64,000 nt of DNA from UPXZ01 sp049840795 (GTDB lineage: Bacteria; Bacteroidota; Bacteroidia; Bacteroidales; Paludibacteraceae): NCBI GenBank assembly GCA_049840795.1, contig JASGJK010000048.1, positions 134,997 to 198,996 on the forward strand, written 5' to 3'. This document shows positions 46,939-58,104 of the stretch, in pieces. The notes beneath the pieces are model-generated. The model was given only the letters and a program-made list of their open reading frames with translations. It searched no databases and was not told where the DNA came from. Positions within the stretch are counted from its first letter, which is position 1; the number at the start of each line of letters is the position of its first letter. A program made the position numbers and the translations under genes.

Positions 46939-49497
46939 ATGAAAAAGAATTCACTTCAAGTATTTTTAAGATGGGATAAAGTACTGTTATTATTTGTAAC
47001 AATACTTGTGTCTTTATTGCCTTCGTGTAAAGACGAGTACATCTATGACGATAAAGAACCCGACTGGTTGGGGAATAGTATTTACGATTATTTAAAATCG
47101 GACGGGCATTTTAACACTACCGTAAAACTTATCGATGATTTGAACTATGGCGACGTACTTGCCAGAACCGGTAGCAAAACTCTTTTTGTGGCAACTGATA
47201 GTGCCTATAATGAATTCTTCAAGAATAATTCGTGGGGAGTAAAAACCTATGATGAATTGAGTTTGTCCCAGAAAAAATTATTGTTCAATTTTTCGATGAT
47301 AAATAATATGTACACTTTGCAAAAATTTGCAAACTACAATTATGGAGGCAATCTGATTGAAGGTACCGCTATGAGACAAGAAACGGCTCTTGTTGCCGTA
47401 GATAGTATTACTTTTGATTCACCGGATAAAATTCCCGGCAATCTGTTTTGGGAGCGATTTAAGAGTAAAGGCGCTTATTTAACCAAAGACGATACTCCTC
47501 AAACTATTGTGTATTTTACATCAGACTTAATGACAAGATACGGTTTGACGGATGAAGATTTTGGTATGATATTTAATGGCGCCACCAGGAAAACCGGAGA
47601 TGTGCATTTATTTGGCATAAAAGTGATAAAACGTGATGTGAGATGTAAGAATGGGTATATACACGTTTTACAAAGCGTGCTGGTGCCTCCTACCAATATG
47701 TCGGAGTATGTGGCTACCAATCCAAGTACTAAAATATTTTCAAAGTTATTGGATAGATTTTGTATCCCTTTGTATGATGCAGCCAATACGGCATTGTACA
47801 AAACATTTCATCCTGAATTTACCGATTCAATTTTTATTAAAAAATATATTGCCACAGTCTCCAACTGGTATATAAGTGTAAGTGGGTGGCCTACTACCAA
47901 TAAACTACCCATTGATCCGGGATGGAACTCATATAAGTCAGGAGCCATTGAAGCGGATATGGCTGCTATGTTTGTACCCACCGACGATGCTATGAATAAC
48001 TATTTTAATAGCGGAATTGGAGCGATACTAAAAGACCGATTCGGTTCGTGGGATAACATACCTAACGATATTATCGTACCTTTTCTGAAGAGACATATGA
48101 GAACCTCATTCTTAGAATCGGTACCCAGCAAATTTAGCAAAATGGTAGATGGTGAAAACTACCGCTTGCCGGTGGAAAAAAGCCATATTGAAAAAACATA
48201 TACGGCAAGTAACGGTGAGGTTTACCTTACAAATTCTGTATATCCGCCGGTAGATTACATTTCTATATATAGTCCGGTATTATTGAGTGCCAATACAAAA
48301 GTTATGAATTGGGCTATTAATATATCAGAAACCAGTGTTGATGGAACCCAGTTTGCATTTTATAGATTGTATTTAAACTCATTAACCAGCAAGTACGGCT
48401 TATTTATTCCTACGGATGAGTATTTTACAAAGTATATTGACCCGATAGCTTACGGACAAGTTGTATCCGGTGCAATGAAATATTGGTACAATGAAAAAAC
48501 AAGTTCGGTAAACGCTACGGTATATAGATACGATAAGACCAATGACGTAGTTGGCGATTCGGTTGACGTAATTACCAATTCAACTTTTTTGAAAAACAGA
48601 TTGTGGGAACTGTTGGATAATCATATCGTAGTGGGTGGTGTAGAAACAGGAGATCATTATTTTATTACCAAAGGAAACGACTTGATAAAAGTTACCGGAT
48701 CCGGAAACGCAATGAAAATTCAAGGAGGTGGTGATATTCAACGCAATACATATTGTAATGTAACTCAAGTATATGGTCAAACCAACGGTAAAACTTATTT
48801 TATTGATAAACAAATTCAACCATCGTTAAGGTCTGTTTACAAAGCCCTAAGCGAAAATGCCGAATTTAGTGAGTTTTTTACGTTGTTGAATGGCGTACCT
48901 GAAAGTTATGCCAGTAAGATTTTTGAGCAACAAGGTATTGATTATCGTGTAAAATTTTTCAATGCTTTCAGATACACTATTTACGTTCCTACCAATAGCG
49001 CTATACAAACTGCTATTGCCAACGGCACCATAACTACATGGCAAGCCATTGATAATATGAGTGAACCGCAGCGAACTGCCGCTATTGAAAAAACGGTACG
49101 TTTCTTAAAATATCATTTTCAGGATAATGCCGTGTTCTTTGGGCAAAGTGTCAATGGAGAATATCAATCTGCAACTCTCAAAACGGATAATAGCACAACA
49201 CATTTCGGAACAGCTAAAAATAAATACTACAAGATAGGTGTAAATGGAAATGCGGGTTCGTTAGTGTTAACAATGGATACCCAGGTAGGTACTCCTGTTA
49301 AAACTACAAAGGTCTTAACTGATAACGGATTATATAATATTATAGTAAAAGACTATATCTTCTCTAAAGTTCCATCAGCCTATAAAAATGTTGACGGTAC
49401 GGGTGCGGTATCCGGATTAGTGTTTAACTCATCAACCATCGTATCTTCTGCTTCTGCTGTAATTCACCAAATAGATAATGTATTGACATTCGAATAA
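46939..49497 (+). CDS. Multi-fasciclin-domain lipoprotein
   Basis: 852 residues with a lipobox (LLPSC). Several fasciclin (FAS1)-like units are seen: TLFVATDSAYNEFF, AMFVPTDDAMNNYF, GLFIPTDEYFTKY and TIYVPTNSAIQTAI mark four H1-type FAS1 strands. FAS1 domains bind glycans or proteins at surfaces. It lies 35 bases after the hydrolase and 2 bases before SusC, so it belongs to the SusCD operon and may serve as a surface glycan-binding protein, replacing the usual SusE/F. Confidence 0.8.
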   Translation: MKKNSLQVFLRWDKVLLLFVTILVSLLPSCKDEYIYDDKEPDWLGNSIYDYLKSDGHFNTTVKLIDDLNYGDVLARTGSKTLFVATDSAYNEFFKNNSWGVKTYDELSLSQKKLLFNFSMINNMYTLQKFANYNYGGNLIEGTAMRQETALVAVDSITFDSPDKIPGNLFWERFKSKGAYLTKDDTPQTIVYFTSDLMTRYGLTDEDFGMIFNGATRKTGDVHLFGIKVIKRDVRCKNGYIHVLQSVLVPPTNMSEYVATNPSTKIFSKLLDRFCIPLYDAANTALYKTFHPEFTDSIFIKKYIATVSNWYISVSGWPTTNKLPIDPGWNSYKSGAIEADMAAMFVPTDDAMNNYFNSGIGAILKDRFGSWDNIPNDIIVPFLKRHMRTSFLESVPSKFSKMVDGENYRLPVEKSHIEKTYTASNGEVYLTNSVYPPVDYISIYSPVLLSANTKVMNWAINISETSVDGTQFAFYRLYLNSLTSKYGLFIPTDEYFTKYIDPIAYGQVVSGAMKYWYNEKTSSVNATVYRYDKTNDVVGDSVDVITNSTFLKNRLWELLDNHIVVGGVETGDHYFITKGNDLIKVTGSGNAMKIQGGGDIQRNTYCNVTQVYGQTNGKTYFIDKQIQPSLRSVYKALSENAEFSEFFTLLNGVPESYASKIFEQQGIDYRVKFFNAFRYTIYVPTNSAIQTAIANGTITTWQAIDNMSEPQRTAAIEKTVRFLKYHFQDNAVFFGQSVNGEYQSATLKTDNSTTHFGTAKNKYYKIGVNGNAGSLVLTMDTQVGTPVKTTKVLTDNGLYNIIVKDYIFSKVPSAYKNVDGTGAVSGLVFNSSTIVSSASAVIHQIDNVLTFE

Positions 49498-49499
49498 CA

Positions 49500-52400
49500 A
49501 TGAGAAAAAATATGAAATCAACCATTTCAACTTTATTAATTACGCTGGTGCTATTGTTACCTTTTAGTAGCATTGGACAAAATGCCGGAGGTGACAATAT
49601 TATTCAAGGTACGATAACATCAGCAACGGACGGAGAACCGCTAATCGGAGTAAACGTGACAGAAATTGATGCTAATAACCGTGTTGTAAACGGAGCAATT
49701 ACAGATGTGAACGGACATTATGTGTTAAAGGTGAAAAATCTTAACGGCAGAATTTCTGTAAGTTACGTAGGGTTTATAAAACAAGTTAAAAAAATCACAG
49801 GTAAAAATATAAATATCGCGTTAGAAGAAAACGCCGGAACAATTAAAGATGTAGAAATTGTTGCCAGTAAAAGACAAACACAGGGAGGCTATAGTGTTCC
49901 CACGCGTGAAATTGGTACCGCAATGCAAACCATCGATTCAAAAGAATTTGAGGGGCTTCAGGTGTCATCAGTGGATGAGGCGCTGCAAGGACGTATTGCC
50001 GGTCTTGATATTGTGGCTAACTCAAGCGATCCCGGAACAGGAACATCGATGCGTATTCGCGGTGTGACTTCTATCAATGGTAATAATCAACCACTGATTG
50101 TAGTAAACGGTGTACCTTACGAAGTTCAGGTGGATCCCAATTTTGACTATGCCAACTCCAATCAGGAGCAATATGCCAATATGTTGAGTATTAACCCTGA
50201 CGATATTTTAGAAATCACCGTATTAAAAGATGCAGGAGCATCAGCCATATGGGGTTCAAAAGGAGCGAATGGGGTATTAATGATCACAACAAAGAAAGGT
50301 ATATCAGGACCTACAAGAGTTGATTATACCTATCGATACACGAGAACAGTGCAGCCGCAAGGGATGAATATGTTGAACGGAGATAATTTTTCTATGTTGA
50401 TGAAAGACGCTTATTTCAATAGAAGCCAAAGTAAAACAGAATCCGATATTCCTGAATATAATTATTTACAATCGTTCACAGAGTATGAAAACTTTAATAA
50501 CAATACAGATTGGATCAAAGCGGTAACACAAGTAGGAAATATTAGTGATCATTACTTAACGGTGTCCGGCGGAGGCGATAGAGCAAACTACCGTGTGTCG
50601 GCAGGGTATATGGGACAAAACGGAACTATCATCGGACAAAAATATAGTCGTATTTCGTCACGTGCAAACCTTGACTATAAAGTGTCTGATAGAATAAAGT
50701 TTACTACCGAGTTTTCGTTGACAAACGAAGATAATGACCGAAATTACACCTTTAATTTTGACGATAGTGGAGTAAATGAAGATAAATCTATATTGGCAAT
50801 CGCATACAATAAAATGCCTAACGTAAGCATTTTTGCGCAAGATATGCAAGGTAATAATACCAACGCGTATTACAATATACGTCAAACGTCAGGACTTAAC
50901 GCCGACCAAAGAGAACTTGTAAATCCGGTGGCGTTAGCATTGCTTGCAAAGAACAATTACAAATCATTCCGCATTACACCAACTTTCCGCTTGCAGTATG
51001 ATTTGTTAAACCCTGAAAAAAATATACTTCGTTTTAGCTCATTTATCTCTTTTGATATAAACAATGGTAAAACATCACAATTTTTGCCTCAAGAAGCGTT
51101 GCCTTACGCTTGGACTAAAGACTATGTTAATAGAGCGGATAACTCTGATGTTGAGAACTTAACAATATTTGCAGACAACAATCTCGTATGGCAGCCTACT
51201 TTCACTTCCAAAGACCATAGTTTGATGCTCTACGGTTCTTTCCAATTTAGTTTGGGTAATGCTTCCGGTCAGGGGATTACTTCCTTTAATGTGCCCTCAA
51301 GTAGCGCTACGGATGCTTCCGCAGCAGCTTTCTTATCCGGTGCAAGTTCTTGGTATTCCAATTGGAGATCATTGGCATATATGGCTCGAGGACACTACGC
51401 ATACAAAGGAAGATACATTGTTGACGGAACCTACCGTGTTGATGGAAGTACCAAGTTTGGTGAAGGTAATAAATTCGGACAATTCCCGGGTGTATTGCTC
51501 AAATATATAATTTCAGACGAACCATTTGTTAAGAAAAATCTAAAATGGTTGAGTATGCTTGCCGGAAGATACTCATGGGTATAAGCGGCAACCAGCCAGA
51601 TTATGAATACCTGTTTTATAGCCGGTATCAAAACTACGGTTCTTACATTGATATGAGCGCTATACGACCAGCTAACCTCCGGTTGGATAACCTCAAATGG
51701 GAAACAACGACCTCCAACAATATTGGGTTAGACTTAGGATTATTTGACGATAAATACGTATTTGACATAAACTTCTACAAAAAAAATACAAAAGATTTAC
51801 TTTTCAAAGATTATCCCACATCGTCCACCTCCGGTTATTCTTCATTAACCTATAAAAATGCAGGAACAATGTACACTGATGGATGGGAAGTAAATTTCTA
51901 TGCTAATCGGTTTGTAAAAGTAAAAGATTTCAGTATGGATTTCACATTCAACCTTTCGAATTACAGAAATATACTGACGGACTTAGACCAAAAATTATTA
52001 GATTCGTATAACACCGATTTTAATTACGAAAATGGTTCTTACCTTACCAGAATACAAACCGGTAACTCTTTTGGATCTATTTACGGATTTAAGTACAAGG
52101 GGGTTTATACTTACGACAAATATATTGCCGGCTCACAAGAAGATGCACCCGTAGCTCGCGATGCCAATGGAAAGGTAATTGTAGATGCGAACGGTGAACC
52201 TAAAGCGATGTATTTTGCTTATGGCAATACCAAAGAATACATTTTTAGAGGCGGCGATGCCAAATACGAAGATATAAATCACGATGGTAGTATCGACGAA
52301 CTTGATATCGTATATCTTGGTAATGCAAATCCAAAATTAAACGGTGGATTTGGACCTACATTCCGCTGGAAAGATTTATCGGTGAAGCTATTCTTCAACT

Positions 52401-52831
52401 TCCGCTACGGAAACAAAATTATTAACAGCGCCAGAATGAATGCCGAGAATATGTATTATGACAACAACCAAAGTGTTGCCACTAACTGGAGATGGCGAAC
52501 TGATGGAAATGACACCAATATTCCTCGTGCATTGCACGGAATGGGATATAACTGGCTGGGAAGCGATCGCTTTGTTGAAGACGGATCATTTCTACGATTC
52601 AAATATCTGACATTTAACTACAGCGTTCCTTCAAAATTCTTAAAGCAGTATAAATTAAATAAAGTGAGCTTGTATCTTACATTCAACAACCTTTTTGTAT
52701 GGACAAAATATACCGGTGTTGATCCTGAAGTAGGATATGGAGTGCTGAAAAGCGATAGAGGGTTAAGTATTGATAAATCAAGTACTCCTCGTACGAAAGA
52801 TTTTACATTAGGTGTAACAGTAGGACTATAA
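49500..52831 (+). CDS. SusC/RagA TonB-dependent transporter (one frameshift)
   Basis: About 1110 residues: signal peptide (SSIGQ), carboxypeptidase-like regulatory domain (about 35-115; GEPLIGVNVTEID, VSYVGFIKQVKK), plug with the SusC signature MRIRGVTSINGNNQPLIVV and ILKDAGASAIWGSKGANGVL, then the barrel, ending TLGVTVGL. The frame breaks at GGG 51577-51579: GRYSW must pass to ISGNQPDYEYLFYSRYQNYG by adding one G. Transports oligosaccharides across the outer membrane with the SusD encoded next. Confidence 0.92.
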
Positions 52832-52843
52832 AAAAATATAAGT

Positions 52844-54430
52844 ATGAAAAAGACATATATAATAGGTATTTCGATTTTTTTAATCGCCTTTTTTTCGAGT
52901 TGTAGCGATTGGTTATCAACTCAGCCCGAAAGCGAGATTATTTTGGAAGAATATTGGAGAACAGAATCTGACGTACAAGCAATGGTAGCTTCTTGTTACA
53001 AACGAATGACGGAAGAAGATATTATGCTACGGATGATGATCTGGGGCGAATTACGCTCCGATAATATAACAACCGGACAAGGGTTTACATCCGGTTACAA
53101 GGATATAGGTAAAATATTGGAAGGGGATATAACCTCGTACAATGCTTATGCCGGCTGGGGAGGATTTTATTCCGTCATCAACTATTGTAATACGATATTG
53201 CATTACTCACCCATAGTGACCGAACGTGATAAAAATTTCACACAAGAAGATTTGCTAAGAACGCAAGGTGAGGTAAGAGCCATCAGAGCATTATGCTACT
53301 TTTATTTAGTGAGAGCATTTAAGGAGGTGCCTTGGATTGAAGATGCGAGTATCGCCGATACGCAGGATTATGACAAACCTAAAGTATCGGAAGAAGAAAT
53401 GTTAGGTCATATAATTGACGATTTGGAATTTGCAAAGGTAAATGCTCCCACTGACTATGGAAGAAAGGATTATAACAAAGGACGCGTGACCAAAAGTATG
53501 GTATATTCACTGCTTGCAGATGTATATTTGTGGAAACAAGATTATTCGCTATGTCTTGATGCTTGCAGTCACGTATTAGAAGACCCTAATCTTAAGTTGG
53601 AAACAGGTACTTTTGCTTTTAGCCGAATATTTTATAATGGAAATTCGAGCGAAAGTATTTTTGAACTCCAATTTAAAGAAAACTCAATCAACAACGATGC
53701 CGTAGCCAAAATGTATGGCTCGTCATCAATAGTAACCGGTTTTGTGAGTTTTCCTACCTCGCTGGCGTATAATTCTTACGATAAAGAGAATTCAACCGGA
53801 ATATACAGTCCGTTCAATTATAAAGTCACAACAACCGTTATTGAAAGCGAAGATGATGTGAGAGCCAAAGATTCGTATTGGTTATACAGTGGAAACTATT
53901 ACATATTCAAATACGCAGGATTACTTCGTACAGAAAATAATGATAAAACGGCAAATTTATATGTGTTTCGTACCAATCCGGCAAACTGGATTATTTACCG
54001 ATTATCCGATGTTATGCTGATGGCGGCGGAAGCGTTGGTGCAATTAACAAATAGCAATACAAATTATTATTCGCGTGCTATGGAATTAATCAATGAAGTG
54101 TATTTAAGATCAAACACTACGGCTTTAGAGTTAGAAGCACAAAACTACGCAACTAAGGGTGAGATGGAGAAATTGGTGCTGAGAGAGCGACAAAGAGAAT
54201 TATTATTTGAAGGTAAACGTTGGTTTGATTTGGTGCGAGTAGCACGTCGTGCAGGTAATACCAATGATATAAATACCTATATGGATCATAAGGCAGCGGG
54301 TGCAAACGCTTCATTAGGAGTACCTGTATTGGATGCACTATATATGCCGATAGCTAACTCTGAGATAAAGGCAAATCCTAAATTGAAACAAAATAGTTAT
54401 TACAAGGAAGTAAACTCCACAAACAGATAA
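52844..54430 (+). CDS. SusD/RagB-family glycan-binding lipoprotein
   Basis: 528 residues with lipobox FSSC. N-terminal SusD-like part (LSTQPESEIILEEYWRTESD, ALCYFYLVRAFKEVPW) and C-terminal RagB/SusD part (ALVQLTNSNTNYYSRAME, LRERQRELLFEGKRWFDLVRV). Forms the lid of the SusC transporter. 12-base gaps on both sides show operon membership. Confidence 0.93.
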   Translation: MKKTYIIGISIFLIAFFSSCSDWLSTQPESEIILEEYWRTESDVQAMVASCYKRMTEEDIMLRMMIWGELRSDNITTGQGFTSGYKDIGKILEGDITSYNAYAGWGGFYSVINYCNTILHYSPIVTERDKNFTQEDLLRTQGEVRAIRALCYFYLVRAFKEVPWIEDASIADTQDYDKPKVSEEEMLGHIIDDLEFAKVNAPTDYGRKDYNKGRVTKSMVYSLLADVYLWKQDYSLCLDACSHVLEDPNLKLETGTFAFSRIFYNGNSSESIFELQFKENSINNDAVAKMYGSSSIVTGFVSFPTSLAYNSYDKENSTGIYSPFNYKVTTTVIESEDDVRAKDSYWLYSGNYYIFKYAGLLRTENNDKTANLYVFRTNPANWIIYRLSDVMLMAAEALVQLTNSNTNYYSRAMELINEVYLRSNTTALELEAQNYATKGEMEKLVLRERQRELLFEGKRWFDLVRVARRAGNTNDINTYMDHKAAGANASLGVPVLDALYMPIANSEIKANPKLKQNSYYKEVNSTNR

Positions 54431-54442
54431 ACAGATTAAGTC

Positions 54443-56377
54443 ATGAAAAATAACTTTTTATTATTTATAACAAAAAAACTGCTTGGTACAACTCTGATTG
54501 TCGTGATGTTTTTTTCATACATTGTTGTATCGTGTGATTCCGATGATATTAAAGGAAATCTCTATACATTTACCGATAAGATGATGGGAGAATACTTGAG
54601 AGAATCAGCAGAATATTCAGAATTTGTCAAATTACTGGATACCACAAAGGTGATGGGTCTATTAAATGCCTATGGAACATACACTTGCTTTGCCCCTACG
54701 AATGAAGCAATGAAACAGTTTTATCAATTGAAAGGGAGAAAGTCATTAGCAGATTTTCCTTTTGATTCGCTAAAACTCATTGCCTATGACCATATTATAA
54801 ATGGAACAGAAATCAATGAAGCCAGTTTTATTCTTGGACGTCAAGCGAAAACTACAATGAGTGACAGGTACATCTCTGTATCGTACGATAGTGGTAATAC
54901 ATACATCAATAAACTCTCAAAAATTATTGAAAAAGACATTTTTGTACATAATGGGGTAATGCATAAAATAGATCAAGTAATTAACCCTACTCAGGCTGGA
55001 ATTGTAGAGGCAATATCAAAATTTACTGACTTCTCATTGTTTTATGATGCCTTAATTGCAACCAGATTGTCAGACTCGTTGGTTTTAGATAAAGACGATT
55101 CTTATAATCCGGCACTTTACAAGAGTTTAGTTACCGTGCCTTTACAAAATAAAGATTGGTACTACCAAGAGGTACCACAAACACGAAAATTCGGATATAC
55201 CGTATTTATGGAACGCAATGAGACTTTAAAAATTCATGGGATAACAAATATGGAATCGATGAAACAATATGCGGCATCGGTGTATGATGAAGTTTATCCT
55301 GAAGATGCGAATATCAAGGATGTTACAGATCGCAGAAACAGCTTAAATAGATTTATTGCTTATCATTTGATAAACAAACAATTGAGCAATACATCGCTTA
55401 TAGATTTATATGATACCAACCATATGCTGAAAACTCAGAATATGTATGAGTATTTAGAACCGATGTGTCCAAATACATTAATAGAAATTAAAAAAGACAG
55501 ATTGTTAAACCAAACAAACATTATCAACTACAACAGAGAAACCGGTAAATCTATTCAGATTGTTACAACATTAGGACGTGACAACGATGCTACTAACGGT
55601 GTTTTTCATGAAATAAACGAAATGCTTGTATATAGCAAAGAAGTTGAAACGGAGCTGTCAACCAAACGCTTACGTTTTGATGCGGCAAGTTTCTTCCCCG
55701 AATTAACGAACAATAATATGCGAGGAAGTCGTTTTCTGCAAAACACAAACAAAGATAATTACAACGACCCCAGTTTACACTATCAACTTCCGCGAGGATA
55801 TATTCAAAGAATAACCTCTTCTGAACAAACAGTGGTTGGATACTTAGCCGGTTATCACAAATTTCAAGATTATATGGGTGATGAGATATTTTTGGGAGCT
55901 ACCAAAGGCAACTTATACGACTTCTCAATCATAACTCCTCCGGTTCCTAAAGGTACCTATGAAATCCGATTTGGATACTTGACCAATGGAAAACGTGGTG
56001 TAGCGCAATTATACATTGATGACGTTCCTGCCGGCGTACCACTTAACTTAAATAAGGTTGCAAGCGATGTTTCCATCGGATGGGAGAAACCGGGTAGCGT
56101 ATCAACCGACCTAAATGGATTTGAAAATGACAAAATGATGAGAAACAGAGGCTATATGAAGGCGCCCGCTTGTTTCAAAGTAATTACAGAAGGCTGGACT
56201 TCAGGCGAAAACGCTCGTTACTGTGATGCGGCATTAAGAAAAATTCTTGGAATTTATACTTTTGACAAAGCTGAAAATCATAAGCTAACGGTGAAAGGAT
56301 TAAGTGGCGGCGAATTTATGTTTGACTACTTAGAGTTTGTTCCAACGAGCGCACTCGAAAGCGAAGATATATATTAA
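54443..56377 (+). CDS. Fasciclin-domain lipoprotein
   Basis: 644 residues with lipobox VVSC. A FAS1 unit at about 45-180 (SEFVKLLDTTKVMGLLNAYG, TCFAPTNEAM, GVMHKIDQVI), a second from about 190 to 400 (GYTVFMERNETL, GVFHEINEMLVY), then a beta-sandwich-like C-terminus (GTYEIRFGYLTNGKRGVAQ, AGVPLNLN) resembling carbohydrate-binding modules. Probably a surface glycan-binding protein of the SusCD system. A 12-bp hairpin follows its stop codon. Confidence 0.75.
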   Translation: MKNNFLLFITKKLLGTTLIVVMFFSYIVVSCDSDDIKGNLYTFTDKMMGEYLRESAEYSEFVKLLDTTKVMGLLNAYGTYTCFAPTNEAMKQFYQLKGRKSLADFPFDSLKLIAYDHIINGTEINEASFILGRQAKTTMSDRYISVSYDSGNTYINKLSKIIEKDIFVHNGVMHKIDQVINPTQAGIVEAISKFTDFSLFYDALIATRLSDSLVLDKDDSYNPALYKSLVTVPLQNKDWYYQEVPQTRKFGYTVFMERNETLKIHGITNMESMKQYAASVYDEVYPEDANIKDVTDRRNSLNRFIAYHLINKQLSNTSLIDLYDTNHMLKTQNMYEYLEPMCPNTLIEIKKDRLLNQTNIINYNRETGKSIQIVTTLGRDNDATNGVFHEINEMLVYSKEVETELSTKRLRFDAASFFPELTNNNMRGSRFLQNTNKDNYNDPSLHYQLPRGYIQRITSSEQTVVGYLAGYHKFQDYMGDEIFLGATKGNLYDFSIITPPVPKGTYEIRFGYLTNGKRGVAQLYIDDVPAGVPLNLNKVASDVSIGWEKPGSVSTDLNGFENDKMMRNRGYMKAPACFKVITEGWTSGENARYCDAALRKILGIYTFDKAENHKLTVKGLSGGEFMFDYLEFVPTSALESEDIY

Positions 56378-56415
56378 TCGCAATTTCTTTTATGACAAGA
56401 TTATTAAAAAATAGC

Positions 56416-56461
56416 ATTGTAAAGAATAGTTTTTGTGTATGTGAGACAAATTCTTTACAAT
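56416..56461. promoter_or_regulatory. Intra-operon hairpin
   Basis: ATTGTAAAGAAT (56416-56427) and ATTCTTTACAAT (56450-56461) form a perfect 12-bp inverted repeat with a 22-base loop in the largest gap of the operon. No T tract follows, so RNA processing, partial termination or a protein-binding site are all possible. Confidence 0.6.
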
Positions 56462-56483
56462 CTTAAAAAACAATTATTATCGT

Positions 56484-58088
56484 ATGAAATTAAAATATTT
56501 TGAAACCACGGTTATAACGCTGATTATACTGTTTTCATTTTCTTTCAACTCTTGTAAAGATGAATGGGATCAGCACTACAACGACGTTTCGTTAGCTGAG
56601 AAAAGCGACTTGAATTTATATGATTTTATTAAATCAAAAGAAAACCTGAGTACTTTTGCCAAAATGCTGGAACTGACCGGATATGATAAGCTCTTGAGTA
56701 GTTCACAAGTGTTTACCGTGTGGGCGCCGGATAATCAAGCATTACAAGGAATTGATCCCACAAACAAAACATTAGCGCTCGAAATAGTAAAAAATTACGT
56801 AGCAAGGTATTCTTATACAACTTCGGGAGTTGTTGCCGCTACCGTTCCAATGCTCAACGGCAAACTATTGTCTTTTGCTAAACTTGGAAGCGCGTATGTG
56901 TTTAACAAAGAGGAAATTTCTACCTCCGATTTGGGTGCGTCTAACGGAATACTCCACATCTTGTCGGGATATGCTCCGTACAAGATGAATATATGGGAAT
57001 ATATCAATCAGGAGAATGGGCTCGATTCATTGAAAAAATATGTCAATTCTTTGTCAATCAAGACACTGGATAGTGTGGCAAGCTACGATAAAAACGGGAT
57101 ATTGCTTGACTCTGTTTTTAAAATAGAAAATGCCGTACTTAAAAGACTCGGCTCATTAAACGTTGAAGATAGTATTTATACCGCTTTTTTACCCGATAAT
57201 TTAGCGTGGACTGAGTTATATAGCCGTATTGCACCTTATTACAAAACATTAAAAACCGATGGTGGTGATGCACAGCAAAGAGCAACTATTCAATGGACTA
57301 TTGTGAAAAATTTGTTTTTCAGAGATAAAAAAACTTCATCTGAAAGCAAATTAACATCTACTGGCGGTATCGACTTTTTTGAACCGGCATCTTTGTTTGA
57401 AAATACACAGAGCACAGAGTTAAGCAACGGATTAGCGTACAAAGTATCTCCCAAATGGAATGTGAAGGATACCGCATCTTGGCACAAACCATTGAAATTT
57501 GAAGCGGAATATTTGTATGAATATAACAACATCGTAAAAACTACTTTTGTGTCAAATTATACTCCGTCTGTGATGACAAGTCTCGGAACGAATTTTGTCG
57601 CTTCCAACAAATATTTTTTATCACTCAGAGACGTTTCGACAAGTAGTTTGTCTAAGTTATACGCTATATTTCCTATTCCGTACACACTGTCTGCCAAGTA
57701 TAATGTTTATTGTGTTTTTTTACCCAAAAAGATACTTGATCCAAATGATGCAAGACCTTACAAAGTGAAGTTTACGATAAATTATTTAAACAGCGCCGGT
57801 GTGACAACCCCCGGATATGTTGATGTCAATAATACGATACAAAGTTCTGTAAACTCTCAAGCAACTTTTATTACCGATCCAACAAAGATTGATAAAATGC
57901 TGGTAGCTAAGAATGTAACACTACCTTTTAGTAATATGGTATTTAATGGGAAGACCTCAGAAGATTTAATTAAACAAATTAAATTCTCGCTCAAAGTTGA
58001 AAATGCAACAGCAAAAAGTGGAACAGATATTACTCTATATAGTAGAGATATCTACATAGATTGTATTATACTCGAACCTGTTCAGTGA
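56484..58088 (+). CDS. Fasciclin-domain lipoprotein
   Basis: 534 residues with a lipobox (FNSC) and a FAS1 unit at about 40-170 (LSTFAKMLELTGYDKLLSSS, FTVWAPDNQALQGI, GASNGILHILSGYAPY), a second weaker unit (TAFLPDNLAWTEL) and a beta-rich C-terminal region. It resembles the preceding fasciclin lipoprotein in layout but not closely in sequence. Located 17 bases before the second SusC gene; probably its surface partner. Confidence 0.75.
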   Translation: MKLKYFETTVITLIILFSFSFNSCKDEWDQHYNDVSLAEKSDLNLYDFIKSKENLSTFAKMLELTGYDKLLSSSQVFTVWAPDNQALQGIDPTNKTLALEIVKNYVARYSYTTSGVVAATVPMLNGKLLSFAKLGSAYVFNKEEISTSDLGASNGILHILSGYAPYKMNIWEYINQENGLDSLKKYVNSLSIKTLDSVASYDKNGILLDSVFKIENAVLKRLGSLNVEDSIYTAFLPDNLAWTELYSRIAPYYKTLKTDGGDAQQRATIQWTIVKNLFFRDKKTSSESKLTSTGGIDFFEPASLFENTQSTELSNGLAYKVSPKWNVKDTASWHKPLKFEAEYLYEYNNIVKTTFVSNYTPSVMTSLGTNFVASNKYFLSLRDVSTSSLSKLYAIFPIPYTLSAKYNVYCVFLPKKILDPNDARPYKVKFTINYLNSAGVTTPGYVDVNNTIQSSVNSQATFITDPTKIDKMLVAKNVTLPFSNMVFNGKTSEDLIKQIKFSLKVENATAKSGTDITLYSRDIYIDCIILEPVQ

Positions 58089-58104
58089 TTGAAATGGATT
58101 TAAT

